From positions 1-52,978 of the forward strand of contig CALMKO010000294.1 in the NCBI GenBank assembly GCA_937867415.1: a DNA stretch of 52,978 nt, written 5' to 3'. The stretch is from an uncultured Verrucomicrobiota bacterium (GTDB lineage: Bacteria; Verrucomicrobiota; Verrucomicrobiia; Verrucomicrobiales; Akkermansiaceae). The notes below the pieces were generated by a model. It saw nothing but the letters and a program-made list of their open reading frames with translations. It made no database searches and was not told the origin of the DNA. Of this stretch, positions 32,555 to 43,400 are shown piece after piece. Position 1 is the first letter of the stretch. Every line of letters begins with the position of its first letter. The position numbers were made by a program, and so were the translations under genes.

Positions 32555-33586
32555 TCAGCCCTTGACCGCCGCCCGCCGCAGCCGATCCATGATGGCGACA
32601 CCAAGCCCCGTTTCGCTGACAGGCTCGGCGATGATGGCGTCCAAGCCTGCTTCATCCAGCACCCGCATCACGAAAAACAGCCGGATGGCAGCTTCCGCAA
32701 GCTTGCCGCTTCCCGGACTCAGCGACTCGACCAATTCCCAATCGTGAAGATTGACATACGGGCTGTCGTCCTCACCGGTGTAACTCAGCAGCCCATACTT
32801 TTTCCCGTCTTCCGGAACAAAGTCAGCGGGATTCTCAAGCAAAATCAATGGCGTGAGCGGAGCGTAGTGACTGTCCAGCTGACCTGGTGCCTGTGGGGTC
32901 TCGGGCTTGATCTCACGGATTTTCTCCACCCGCCCGTATTCCTGAAGCTGTTCCTTGGTGATCGGCCCGGCACGATGCAGCCGGAAAATCGGCTTTTTCC
33001 CACTGCGCGGCTCGATGGAAATGATGGTGCTCTCCACGCCTTCCGAACACGCACCGGCATCCACGATCAGCGGAATCCGCCCCCCAAGCTCCTTCATCAC
33101 CGCAGAGGCGGATGTTGGCGAAATCCGCCCAAAACGATTCGCACTCGGGGCGGCGATCGGGCGACTCAGCTCCTTGTTCACCGCCCGGAAGACCGGGTGG
33201 GCGCTCTGGCGGACCGCCACCGTCGGCAGACCGCTCGTCACCAAGTCCGGCACGTCAGGATGCTTCGGCAAGATCAGCGTCAGCGGCCCGGGCCAGAACG
33301 CAGACGTCAGCTGGTTCACCGTGTCCAGGATGTCTTCCGGGATCAAGGCAACCGTTTTCAAATCCCCCCGCGATGCGATGTGCACGATCAACGGGTCGAA
33401 CGACGGGCGTTCCTTCGCTGCAAACACCCGCGCGACCGCCTCGGGATTGAAGGCGTCCGCCGCCAATCCATAAACGGTCTCGGTGGGCAGGGCAACGACC
33501 TCACCTGCACGTAGCAAGGCGCAAGCCTCGGTGACGGCTTCTTTCATTTCATCCTCTTCAACTTGGATCAATCGGGTCTCTGGCAC
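32555..33586 (-). CDS. L-threonylcarbamoyladenylate synthase, Sua5/YrdC type
   Basis: The 343-residue enzyme makes threonylcarbamoyl-AMP from Thr, bicarbonate and ATP for the t6A37 modification of ANN-decoding tRNAs. The YrdC domain shows ALLRAGEVVALPTETVYGLAADA, SFDPLIVHIAS, FWPGPLTLIL, and RQSAHPVFRAV with IAAPSANRFGRISPT. The long C-terminal part, after a linker containing GQLDSHYAPLTPL, is the Sua5-specific domain, making this the long (Sua5) rather than the short (TsaC) form. The GTG at 33584-33586 (VPETRLIQVEEDEM) is favoured because TRLI is the usual opening; an ATG 13 codons downstream (33545-33547) and a longer frame to 33703 are alternatives. Confidence 0.9.
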   Translation of the reverse strand: MPETRLIQVEEDEMKEAVTEACALLRAGEVVALPTETVYGLAADAFNPEAVARVFAAKERPSFDPLIVHIASRGDLKTVALIPEDILDTVNQLTSAFWPGPLTLILPKHPDVPDLVTSGLPTVAVRQSAHPVFRAVNKELSRPIAAPSANRFGRISPTSASAVMKELGGRIPLIVDAGACSEGVESTIISIEPRSGKKPIFRLHRAGPITKEQLQEYGRVEKIREIKPETPQAPGQLDSHYAPLTPLILLENPADFVPEDGKKYGLLSYTGEDDSPYVNLHDWELVESLSPGSGKLAEAAIRLFFVMRVLDEAGLDAIIAEPVSETGLGVAIMDRLRRAAVKG

Positions 33587-33758
33587 GCGGGAGTCTTGGC
33601 AGACCGGCGCGCGTCTGGCCAATCCTGAATTCCTGAAAATTCCATCCTGCGCCACCAAGCCTTGCAGGCACGCACCAGCCACGGCCCGACACCGTGCCAC
33701 CATCGAGCGGATTTGTCTCTTGTCCGACCGCCAGGATACCGGTAGAACCGCCGCACCG

Positions 33759-34139
33759 ATGACGGATCAAAAGACCGAGAGGCTGGTGAAGAAAATCGAG
33801 AAGGCCGGTGTGCGGAAATCGATGAAGGAAGGCCACTTGTTAGATCGCGGGGACCTCTTGGCCATGAAGGTCCAGGTCATGCCCAGCCTGCTGAGAATCA
33901 CATTCGGCTTTGGCTCCCTGGTGATTGGCGTTTTGAGTTGCCTTCAATGGATATGGGACAAGCCGGGGGTGGCTCTGGTCTTGGCGTTGGTCGCGCTGTT
34001 TTTGCTTGGATTTACGATTTTCGGGATTCGTCGCACGCTCTCAAGCATTCTCGAAGGAATGGATGCCGCCTCCGCGGGCGATCTCATGGAAGCTGCGGTC
34101 GAGGGGATTTGCTCGGCAGTCGGCGGGATCTTCGAATGA
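33759..34139 (+). CDS. Small membrane protein of unknown function
   Basis: The 126-residue protein has a basic N-terminal helix (RLVKKIEKAGVRKSMKEGHLLDRGDLL) followed by two membrane segments (ITFGFGSLVIGVLSCLQWIW and GVALVLALVALFLLGFTIFGI). The acidic, Ala-rich C-terminus (GMDAASAGDLMEAAVEGI) is probably cytoplasmic. No family is recognised. The ATG at 33759 is chosen because the longer open frame (to 33483) overlaps the divergent Sua5 gene with unlikely residues. The two genes are head to head, with 172 bases between starts. Confidence 0.6.
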   Translation: MTDQKTERLVKKIEKAGVRKSMKEGHLLDRGDLLAMKVQVMPSLLRITFGFGSLVIGVLSCLQWIWDKPGVALVLALVALFLLGFTIFGIRRTLSSILEGMDAASAGDLMEAAVEGICSAVGGIFE

Positions 34140-34183
34140 ATCTCACCAAAGCCACCGTCGCGAGCATTCTATCCTTCCCGGAA

Positions 34184-34200
34184 CTCCATGCCCCATGGAG
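34184..34200. other. Short inverted repeat downstream of the small membrane protein gene
   Basis: CTCCATG (34184-34190) and CATGGAG (34194-34200) form a 7-bp stem with a CCC loop, 45 bases after a stop codon. There is no T-run, so it is not a clear terminator. It is recorded because it is the only secondary structure in this intergenic stretch besides the terminator at 34355-34396. Confidence 0.35.
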
Positions 34201-34354
34201 GGGCGAACTCTTATCCGCCCTGTACCTGTTAGGCTGATGGCAAAGCGCGTAAGCTCTCCTCCATCGGCACCCCATGCGCTGCGGCGCTTCGGAGACCGCC
34301 GCTGCTTGAAGCTTTTGCGTTTCGACAATCCCTCTTGGCAAGCGGGCTAGGAAC

Positions 34355-34396
34355 AAAAAATCCGGGATGTGTGCGTGTTGCCCACATCCCGGATTT
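34355..34396 (-). terminator. Rho-independent terminator of the giant repeat-protein gene
   Basis: The 13-bp perfect stem AATCCGGGATGTG (34360-34372) with CACATCCCGGATT (34384-34396) has an 11-base loop. On the minus strand the stem is followed by five to six T residues (34355-34360). It lies 17 bases downstream of the stop codon of the 4125-codon gene. Confidence 0.92.
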
Positions 34397-34412
34397 CCAA
34401 AAGTGCCACAGT

Positions 34413-37400
34413 TTACTCAGCTGCCGCGGATGGCGTGACCACGCTGCGGATTCGATAGAACATCTTGGTCTTGGCTGGCAGCGAGTTCTTGGACTCGGTG
34501 TCATCGACAAACTCAATCGCACCGGGTTGGTTGACGGTCTTGGGCGCTCCTACATCTTCCCAGGCATCGCAGTTTTCGGAACGCTGAAGCTGATAGACGC
34601 CGGGGGCGGAGGGCATCATTTGCAAGGCGCGACCGGCGGCGGTCATCGACATGATCGGCGTGCCTGATGGGATGGTCTTCAAGGCGCTGCTTTGAACAAC
34701 CGGCGCGGCGGTCTGGGGCTCCTCGTCACTTGCGCTGGTCAGCACGGCTTGAGGCGCCGGGAATGAGGTGACGCGCACGTTGTCGAGCAGGCAGTCAATC
34801 GCAGCGGTCGTCGGCGAGATGTCCGTGAAGCTGAGGGTGGTCGAGTTGCTGTTGGCAACGAAGGAGTAGCTCCGGGCCGACCATGCGATGGTTCCATTGT
34901 TGACACCGGAGATGCTGGCAATCTGCGAGAGAAGGCTGGTGCTGTTTCCTGTGACGCTGACTTGGAGCCGCTGTTGGTTGGTGTTGAAGGCGATCACTCC
35001 AAGGTCAAACTCAAGTGAGTAGGTGGTTCCCGGGGTCGTCGCAAACGTTTGGCTAAGGATGCCCGCGGCAGGTGAGTTGGCGCTGTTGAACTCGACGATC
35101 TTGGTGCCGTTCGTTCCGGGGATGAGACCGTTGACCTTGACACTGTCCACCGTGCCGCCGGTGGTGATCCACGGAGCGAGGGTCCCGGTTTCGAAGCTGG
35201 GGTTGATGAGCACCTGGACGCCCGGGGTGTTCACGCTGATGTTGACCGTGACGGTGTTCGAGTTGAGAGATCCGTCATTGGCGCGGTAGGTGAACGAGGC
35301 CACCCCGGTGAAGCCGGTCGCAGGCGTGTAGGTGAAGCCTCCATTCGGATTCAGAGTGAGCGTGCCACTGGCTGGTCCGCTGACGAGTGAAGCGGTCAAC
35401 GGATTGGATTGGGCGTCTGAATCGTTTCCGAGCACACCCGGTGCCGCGATGGTGAGCGGAGTGTTGAGGTTGGTGCCATAGGCGTCCGCAACTGCCACGG
35501 GGGCGGTGTTTGGTCCGCTTGCTCCGAGGAAGACCCGAACATTGTCAATCAGCAGGTCGATGTTTGCCGTAATCGTCGAGCGGTCGCTGAAGGACAGGGT
35601 GGTGGAAGTGCTGTTGGCAACGAAGGTGTAACTTTGAGTCACCCAGTTGGCAAAGCCTGTCCCCGTGCCATTCACGGTAGCGGTCTGATTGATCAGCGGG
35701 GTCGCTCCCACCACTTCGATTCCCATCGACTGAGGAGAGGTGATCGCATTGAAGGAGAGGGCTCCGACATCGACAAACAGAGTGTAGGCTTGTCCAATCA
35801 CGGTGGCGAACGATTGAGAGATGATTCCGTCGTTAGGCGCTTGGGCGCTGTTGTAGCCGATGACCTTGGTGCCTTCGGTCGGCGCGTATGCGGCACCCGC
35901 CTCGATCGTGATGGCTCCGGTGAGGTTCCAGTTCGCGAAGATCGATTCGAAACCGCCGTTTGCGATCAGTGGGGTTGCCACAAGGATTGAGACAGTGGCG
36001 GTGTTGGAATCCGCGAGGCCGTCGTTGAGTCTGTAGGTGAAGCTTACCGTTCCCGTGAAATTGTTCGCCGGGGTATAGGTGAAGCGACCGTATGGGCTGA
36101 AGCTCAAGGTGCCACTGCTCGGACCGGATACCAAGGATGCGACGAGAGGGTTTGAATCCGCATCCGTATCGTTGCTCATTACGCCGATTCCTGGGACGCT
36201 GAGCGGGGTGTTGCGATTGACGACATACGAATCCGCAGTTGCGACCGGGGCGGTGTTCGGAGACGCCGCAGGGAAAACGCGCACGTTGTCGATGAGGAGG
36301 TCGGTGTTTTGCGTCGTTGTTGAGATATCGCTGAACGAGAGTGTGGTGGCCGGGCTGTCCGCCACGAAGCTATACACGACAGGCATGAATCTGGCGAAAC
36401 CATTGCCGACACCATTCACCGAGGCAGTGCGGTTGAGCAAGCTGCCATTGCCGGTTGCGGTGATGCGCATCACCTGTGGCAGGGTGTTGTTGTTGAAGGA
36501 CAGGGCACCCACATCAAGCGCAAGTCGATAGGTCTGGCCCGTGACGGTTGCGATGGTTTGCGAGATCACACCGTTGTTCGGAGTTTGGGCGCTGTTGTAA
36601 CCAATCACCTTGGTGCCTTCGGTTGGAACATAAGCCGGTCCTGCTTCGGTAGTGATGGCACCGCTGATGGTCCAGCCTGGGAACACGGGGATCGGGCCAC
36701 TTCCTGTCGTTTGCTCGAACCCACCGTTGATCAGACCCACAAAGCCGGGGATCACATTGATGGTGACCGTGACAGCGCTGGAGTTCAGGCTTCCGTCATT
36801 CGCCCGGTAGGTGAATGAATCGGTCCCGAGGAAGCCGGTGCTTGGTGTGTAGTTGAAGCTGCCGTTCGCATTGAGGGTGAGATTGCCATGGGTCACACCG
36901 CTGACGAGTTCTGCGGTGAGCGGGAGGCCTTGGGAATCCGCGTCGTTGAGCAATACTCCAGGGGCGGGGACGACGAGCGGGGAGTCGCGGAATGCGGTAT
37001 ATTCATCCGTATTTGCTGATGGAGGCGAATTGAGCGTGCTTCCGCCGAGCGATACTCTGACGTTGTCGATCAGGAGGTCGGTGTTCTGGGTGGTGAGTGA
37101 CACGTCACTGAAGGTCAGGGTGGTGGATGTGCTGTTGGCCAAGAAGGCGAATGAGCGGGATACCCAAGTGGCGGTTCCGAAGCCCAAGCCGTTGATACTT
37201 ACATTCTGGCTGATGAGCGGGGAGGCTCCCGTCACACCTACGCGCATCACTTGCGGACTCGTGTTGAGGTTGAATGAAAGCGCCCCGATGTCCAGTGCCA
37301 GGGTATAGGTTTGGCCCACCACGGTTGGGATCACTTGTGAAATGACGCCATTGTTCGGCTCTTGCGCGCTGTTGTAGCCGATGACCTTGGTGCCCTCGGT

Positions 37401-40400
37401 GGGGGCGTAGGCTGCACCTGCTTCAGTGGTGATCGCTCCACTGATGGTCCATCCCGGGAAGACCGGAAGCGAACCGCCGACGACCGATTCAAAGCCGCCA
37501 TTCACAACCAAGGGTTGCCCCACGCTGATGGTGGCGGTGGCCACGTTCGAGTTTACAGTTCCGTCGTTGGCACGATACGAGAAGGAAACGGTTCCCGTAA
37601 ATCCTGTCGGTGGCGTGTAGGTGAATCCCCCATCGGACCCGAGATTGAACGTGCCGTTGCTTGGCGCCGTCACAAGGGAGGCTGTGAGAGGATTGGATTC
37701 GCCATCGATGTCATTGGCCAGCACGCCCGGCGCGGTGATCACCAGGGGGGTGTTGGTCGTGGCGGAATACGAGTCGGAAACCGCGACAGGTGCGGTGTTC
37801 GGCCCGGAGGCTGCCGGGGTCACTCTGACGTTGTCAATCAAGAGGTCGGTGTTCGCGGTGGTGGTCGAGATGTCGCTGAAGGTCAGCGTGGTGGAAGCGC
37901 TGTCTGCAATGAAGCTGAAGGCCTGGGAGGACCAGCGTGCGGTGCCGGTCCCGGTGCCGGTGAGAGTCGCGGTGCGATTAAGGAGCGAACCGATTCCAGT
38001 AGCGGTGATCCGCATCGATTGCGGCAGGGTGTTGCCCGCAAACGAGAGGGCTCCGACATCAAGGAAAAGGTTATATGTTTGACCTGCAACTGTCGCAAAC
38101 GACTGGGAGATCACACCGTTGTTAGGCTCCTGCGCGCTGTTGTAGCCAATCACTTTGGTGCCTTCCGTAGGTGCGTATGCCGCGCCTGCCTCAGTGGTGA
38201 TTGCCCCGCTGATGGTCCAGCCGGGAAAGACAGGGATCGGGCCGTTACCCGTCAGTTGCTCGAAGCCACCATTGACGAGCCCGATAAAGGCAGGGATCGT
38301 GGTGATGGTAACGGTGGCGACATTCGAGTTGAGCGATCCGTCATTGGCTCGATAGGTAAACGAGTCGGTGCCGGTAAATCCTGTGTTCGGCGTGTAGGTG
38401 AAGCTTCCATTTGGATTCAAAACTAGGCTTCCATTGGCGGTTCCTGAGACAAGAATCGCCGTGAGGGGATTTGCTTGGGCATCGGCATCATTGGCGAGGA
38501 CGCCAGCCGCCACGGGGACCACAAGCGGTGTGTTGAGGATCCCGGTTGTGCTGTCTGCAATGGCGACCGGGGCTGTGTTGGCCGAGCTGCCGCCGAAGAT
38601 TACCCGGACGTTGTCGATCAGGAGATCCGTGTTTTGGGTGGTCGCAGAGATATCACTGAACCTCAGCGTGGTGGAGGAGCTGTTTGCGATGAAGGTGAAT
38701 GAACGGGAAACCCACGTGGCAACCCCTGCGCCAAGTCCATTGACGCTGATCGTCTGGCTGATCAGCGGTGATGCGCCATTCACCTGGACATTCATGATCT
38801 GTGGGAGGGTGTTCAGATTGAATGAGAGGGCACCAACGTCAAGAGACAGGGTGTAGGTCTGACCGCTGACGGTCGTAATGGTTTGTGAAATAACCCCGTT
38901 GTTGGGCTCTTGCGCGCTGTTATACCCGATGACTTTGGTACCCTCGGTGGGGGCGTAGGCTGCGCCGGCTTCGGTAGTGATTGCACCGCTGATGGTCCAG
39001 CCTGGGAAGACCGGGAGGGTCGTGCCGCTTACTGATTCAAATCCACCGTTGACGACAAGTTGCGGGCTAACCGCGATCGTGACCGTGACGATGTTCGAAT
39101 CGAGGAATCCATCATTGGCGCGATAGGTGAAGGAGACATTCCCGGTAAATCCAGCGGCAGGGGTGTAGGTGAGGCCGCCATTTGGATTGAGGGCCAGGGT
39201 GCCGCTGCTTGGGCTGGTTACGAGGATGGCGGTCAGCGGGTTGAACTCCGGATCAGTGTCGTTGGTTAGGACACCTGCGGCTGCGGCGACCACCAGTGGG
39301 GTGTTCACGTTGGTTCCGTAGGATTCAGCGACGGCAACGGGTGCGGTGTTCGATCCGCTGTTACCACTTGTGACACGGACGTTGTCAATGACGAGGTCAA
39401 GGCCGAGGGTGGTCGTTGATTGATCGGTGAAGGTCAATACGGTCGTGGTGCTGTTTGCCACAAAACTGAATGTCTGTGGCACCCAACGGGTCTGGCCGCC
39501 GCTGAGGCTGTTGATGGTGATCAGCTGGGTGATCAGGTTTGAACTGCCATCCACTGTGAACTGGAGACGTTGGGCATTGGTGTTGAAGCCCCAGACTCCA
39601 GCGTCGAAGGCGACGTTATAGGTGGTTCCGATTTCGGAAGTAAAGGATTGTGAAATCACTCCGTTTGGCGCGGTGTTGGCACCGTTGAACCTTGCGGATT
39701 GAACTCCTTGAGTAGGCGGTGGGGCCGTGCCTGTGCTGACCGTCGTGTTGCCGGTGGTGGTCCAGCCGGCGAAGTCGGATTCGAAGCTGCCGTTAACAAT
39801 ACCAGGGAACGAGGCGTTCACCGTGATCGAAACCGTTACGGTGTTCGAGTTCGAAAAGCCATCGTTGGCGGCGTAGGTGAATGAATCAGGGCCGGAGTAT
39901 CCAGGAGTCGGGATGTAGCTGAAGCTGCCGTTGGCATTCAGGGTGAGGGTTCCATTGCTTGGGGCGATTCCAAGAACCGCGGTGAGCGGGTTCGCTTCAG
40001 GATCGGTGTCGTTGGCGAGGACACCACCACCGACAGGCACAACCAAGGTAACGTTGCGATTGGTGGTATAGGTGTCGGCAACGGCGATAGGTGATGCGTT
40101 GATCGGTCCACCAGGTGTGCCAGTCACGCTGACGTTGTCGAGGAGTAGGTCGATTCCAGCGGTCGTTGGTGAGAGATCGCTGAAGCTGATGGTCGTGGTC
40201 GCGCTGTCGGCGGTGAAGACGAGGCTTCTGGACAGATAGACTGAGTCTGCGAGACCATTCCCAGTGAAGTTCTCGGTGATGGGAGTGATCAGTGCGGCGA
40301 CGCCATTGATGCTGAGTTGAAGCGTTTGTGTCGCGGTGTTGAGTGCGAGGACCCCCACATCATAGGAAAGTGAGTAGGGCTGCCCGGGTACGGTTCCGAA

Positions 40401-43400
40401 GGTCTGTGAAATCACGGCAGACGAAGGATTTCCGCCGCCATTGAGAACGAGGAGTCTGTTGCCGTTTGATGGGAGGTAAGGTGCGGAAGAATCAATCACC
40501 ACGCGGCTTCCTGTCATGGACCAGCCGGACTCGCCGGATTCAAAACTGCCGTTGACCAGCACCTGGGGCGCGGTAACGGTGATGGTGACCGTAACGGTGT
40601 TCGAAGTGGCGGTTCCGTCGTTGGCGCGATAGGTAAAACTATCAGTGCCAGAGAAGAAGCCCGTAGGGGTGTAGCTGAACCCGCCATTCGGAGCCAAGAC
40701 GAGGGTTCCGTTGGTCGGTCCGGCGACGAGTTCGGCTGTGAGAGTGTCGAGATTCGCATCGGTGTCATTGGCGAGAACACCGTTGGCGGGAACGACGAGC
40801 GGTGTCGATTGAACAGCTGTGTAGGCATCAGCGAGAGCGACAGGCGCGGCGGGTGCCGAGAATGGGGCGACGCGGACGTGATCAAGCAGGAGATCCGCAC
40901 CCAAGGTGCTTGCCGAGATGTCGGTGAAGGTAAGAGTCGTCACCGTGCTGTCAGCGGTGAAGGTATAGCTCTTGGGAGTCCAGGTGGCATTGCCTGAGAC
41001 CGTTCCTGTGACCGTTTCCACCGTGGTGGGCAATAGGGCCGAGCTTCCGTTGATCTGCATTTGCAGCCTTTGTTCATTGGAAGGTCCGCCCACGATACCA
41101 ACTTGATAAGCGAGGGTATATTCCGTTCCAGGAACTGTGGTGAAGGTCTGGGAAATCACCGCATTGGGAGCGGAGTTGCCGGAGTTGAAGAGAACCATCT
41201 TGTTGCCATCAATGGCGATGTATGGCGCAAGGCTGCTATAAATGATGCGGTTTCCGCTCATGGTCCAGTTGGCCTCGTCCGCTTCGAAGCTGCCGTTTGC
41301 AAAGGTGCCGCTTGAAACCGGCGTGACGGTGATGGTGACAGTGGCAGGTGCCGAGTTGTCAATTCCGTCGCTTGCGCGGTAGGTGAACGAGGTGGTTCCG
41401 ATGAATCCGGTGGCGGGAGTATAGGTAAAGCCGCCGTTCGGGTTGAGATTCACCGTGCCGGAGGCGGGGGTGGTAACAACTGCGGCAGTGAGTGGGCTTG
41501 ATTGTGCGTCGGTGTCATTGCTGAGCACTCCTGGAGCTGCGATGACGAGCGGGGTGTTGAGGGGGGTCGAGTAGCTGTCAGCGACTGCTTGCGGTGCCGT
41601 GTTCGGGGCACCGCCGGCACCGGTCACGCGGACGTTGTCAAGCAGGAGGTCGAGTGCGGCGCTTGTCGTTGACTGGTCGCGGAAGGCAAGGGTGGTGGTG
41701 CTGCTGTTTGCCACGAAGCTGAAGCTTTGCGCGAGCCAGCGGGTCGTGCCGTTGCCTCCGCCGTTGATGGTGATGACTTGGGTCAGTAGGTTGCTGCTGC
41801 CATCGACAGTGACCTGGATGGTTTGCGTGTTCGGGCTGTAGCCATAGTTTCCAGCATCAAATTCCAAGGTGTAATTGGTGCCGGGAACCGTCGCGAAAGA
41901 CTGGGAGATCACCGCGTTGGGGGTTCTGTTTCCGTCATTCAAGGCGGCTACCGAGACACCGTTGGTTGGCGACAGGGCGGCGCTTGTGGCCACGGACGAG
42001 TTGCCGGTGACTGTCCAACCGGTGAAGGCGGTTTCGAAGCTGCCGTTGATAAGCACTTGGACGGCGCTGCTTCCGACGGTGATGGTGGCGGTCGCGATGT
42101 TGGAATCAAGCGATCCATCGTTGGCGCGGTAGGTAAAGGTGACGACACCGGTGAAGGCGGGGGCGGGGGTATAGGTGAAACCACCGTTCGCTGCGAGATT
42201 GAGACTGCCGGAGGCGGGAGGGGTGACCACAACTGCGGTTAGTGGATTGGACTGGGCGTCCGTATCATTGCCGAGAACGCCGGGGGAGGCGATGACCAAG
42301 GCGGTGTCAACGTTCGTCGCGTAGGTATCTGCGACAGCAACGGGAGCGGTGTTGCTTGGGACGCCTGCACCGGTGACCCGGACATTGTCGAGCAGGAGGT
42401 CGAGAGCCGCCGAAGTTCCTGATTGGTCGGTAAAGGCAAGAGTGGTGGATGTGCTGTTGGCGACGAAAGTGAAGCTTTGTGCGACCCAGCGTGTGGTGCC
42501 ATTGCCACCGCCCGTGATGTTGATGACCTGGGTGAGGAGGTTGCTGGTTCCATTGACGGTCACCTGGACGGTCTGCGTGGCGGGGCTGAAGCCGTAGTTG
42601 CCCGCGTCAAACTCCAAGGTATAGCTGGTGCCGGGAACGGTGGTGAATGACTGGGAGATCACTGCATTCGGAGTTCTGTTGCCGTCATTTAAAGCCGCTA
42701 CCGCGACGCCGTCACGTGGTGAAAAGGCGGGACTGGTGGCGACCGATGTGTTGCCGGTGACGGTCCAACCGTTGAAAGCGGTTTCAAAACTACCGTTAAT
42801 CAACAATTGTGACGAGCTGCCCGCGACGTTGATGGTGGCGGTTGCGATGTTGGAATCGAGCGTTCCGTCGTTGGCGCGATACGTGAACGTGACTACTCCG
42901 CTGAAACCGGTGGCCGGCGTGTAGGTGAAGCCGCCATTGGCTGCTAGATTGAGCGTGCCCGACGTCGGGGCGTCCACCACGGTCGCGGTGAGCGGGTTCA
43001 ACTGGGCATCCGTATCATTGGCGAGAACTCCCGTGAGAACCGGCACGGTTAGAGCGGTGTTGAACGCTGTGGTATAGGAGTCCGCCGCTGCGATCGGGGC
43101 GGAATTGGTTGGGGACCCGCTTGAGGGAACAACACTGACATCGTCCAGCATCAGATCGATCAGGGACGTTGTCGCCGAGACGTCAGTGAAGGTGAGTGTG
43201 GTGCTGGTGCTGTCCGCCGTAAAGGTGTAGCTCTTGGGTGTCCAGACAGTATTGCCCAGGCCATTGCCTGTGATGCTTTCGACAGTTGCCGGAATCCGCG
43301 GGGTAGAGCCTACGACTTCGACTTGGAGTCTTTGTTCGTTGGTGTTGCCGGCGAGGATTCCGAGTTGGAACGCGAGCGTGTAGGACTGGCCGATCACCGT

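Noticed and set aside
32118-34139. The orphan ParE-like gene with neighbours as a toxin-antitoxin or defence island
   Set aside because: The flanking genes are a tRNA-modification enzyme, a TPR protein and a small membrane protein. No antitoxin, nuclease, recombinase or other defence gene is present.
37362-38426. A 354-codon open frame on the plus strand inside the giant gene, plus several shorter ones repeating every 750 bases
   Set aside because: They are antisense shadows of the repeat modules: they recur with the module period, have Gly/Arg/Asp-biased composition and no start signal. The minus-strand frame is clearly the coding one.
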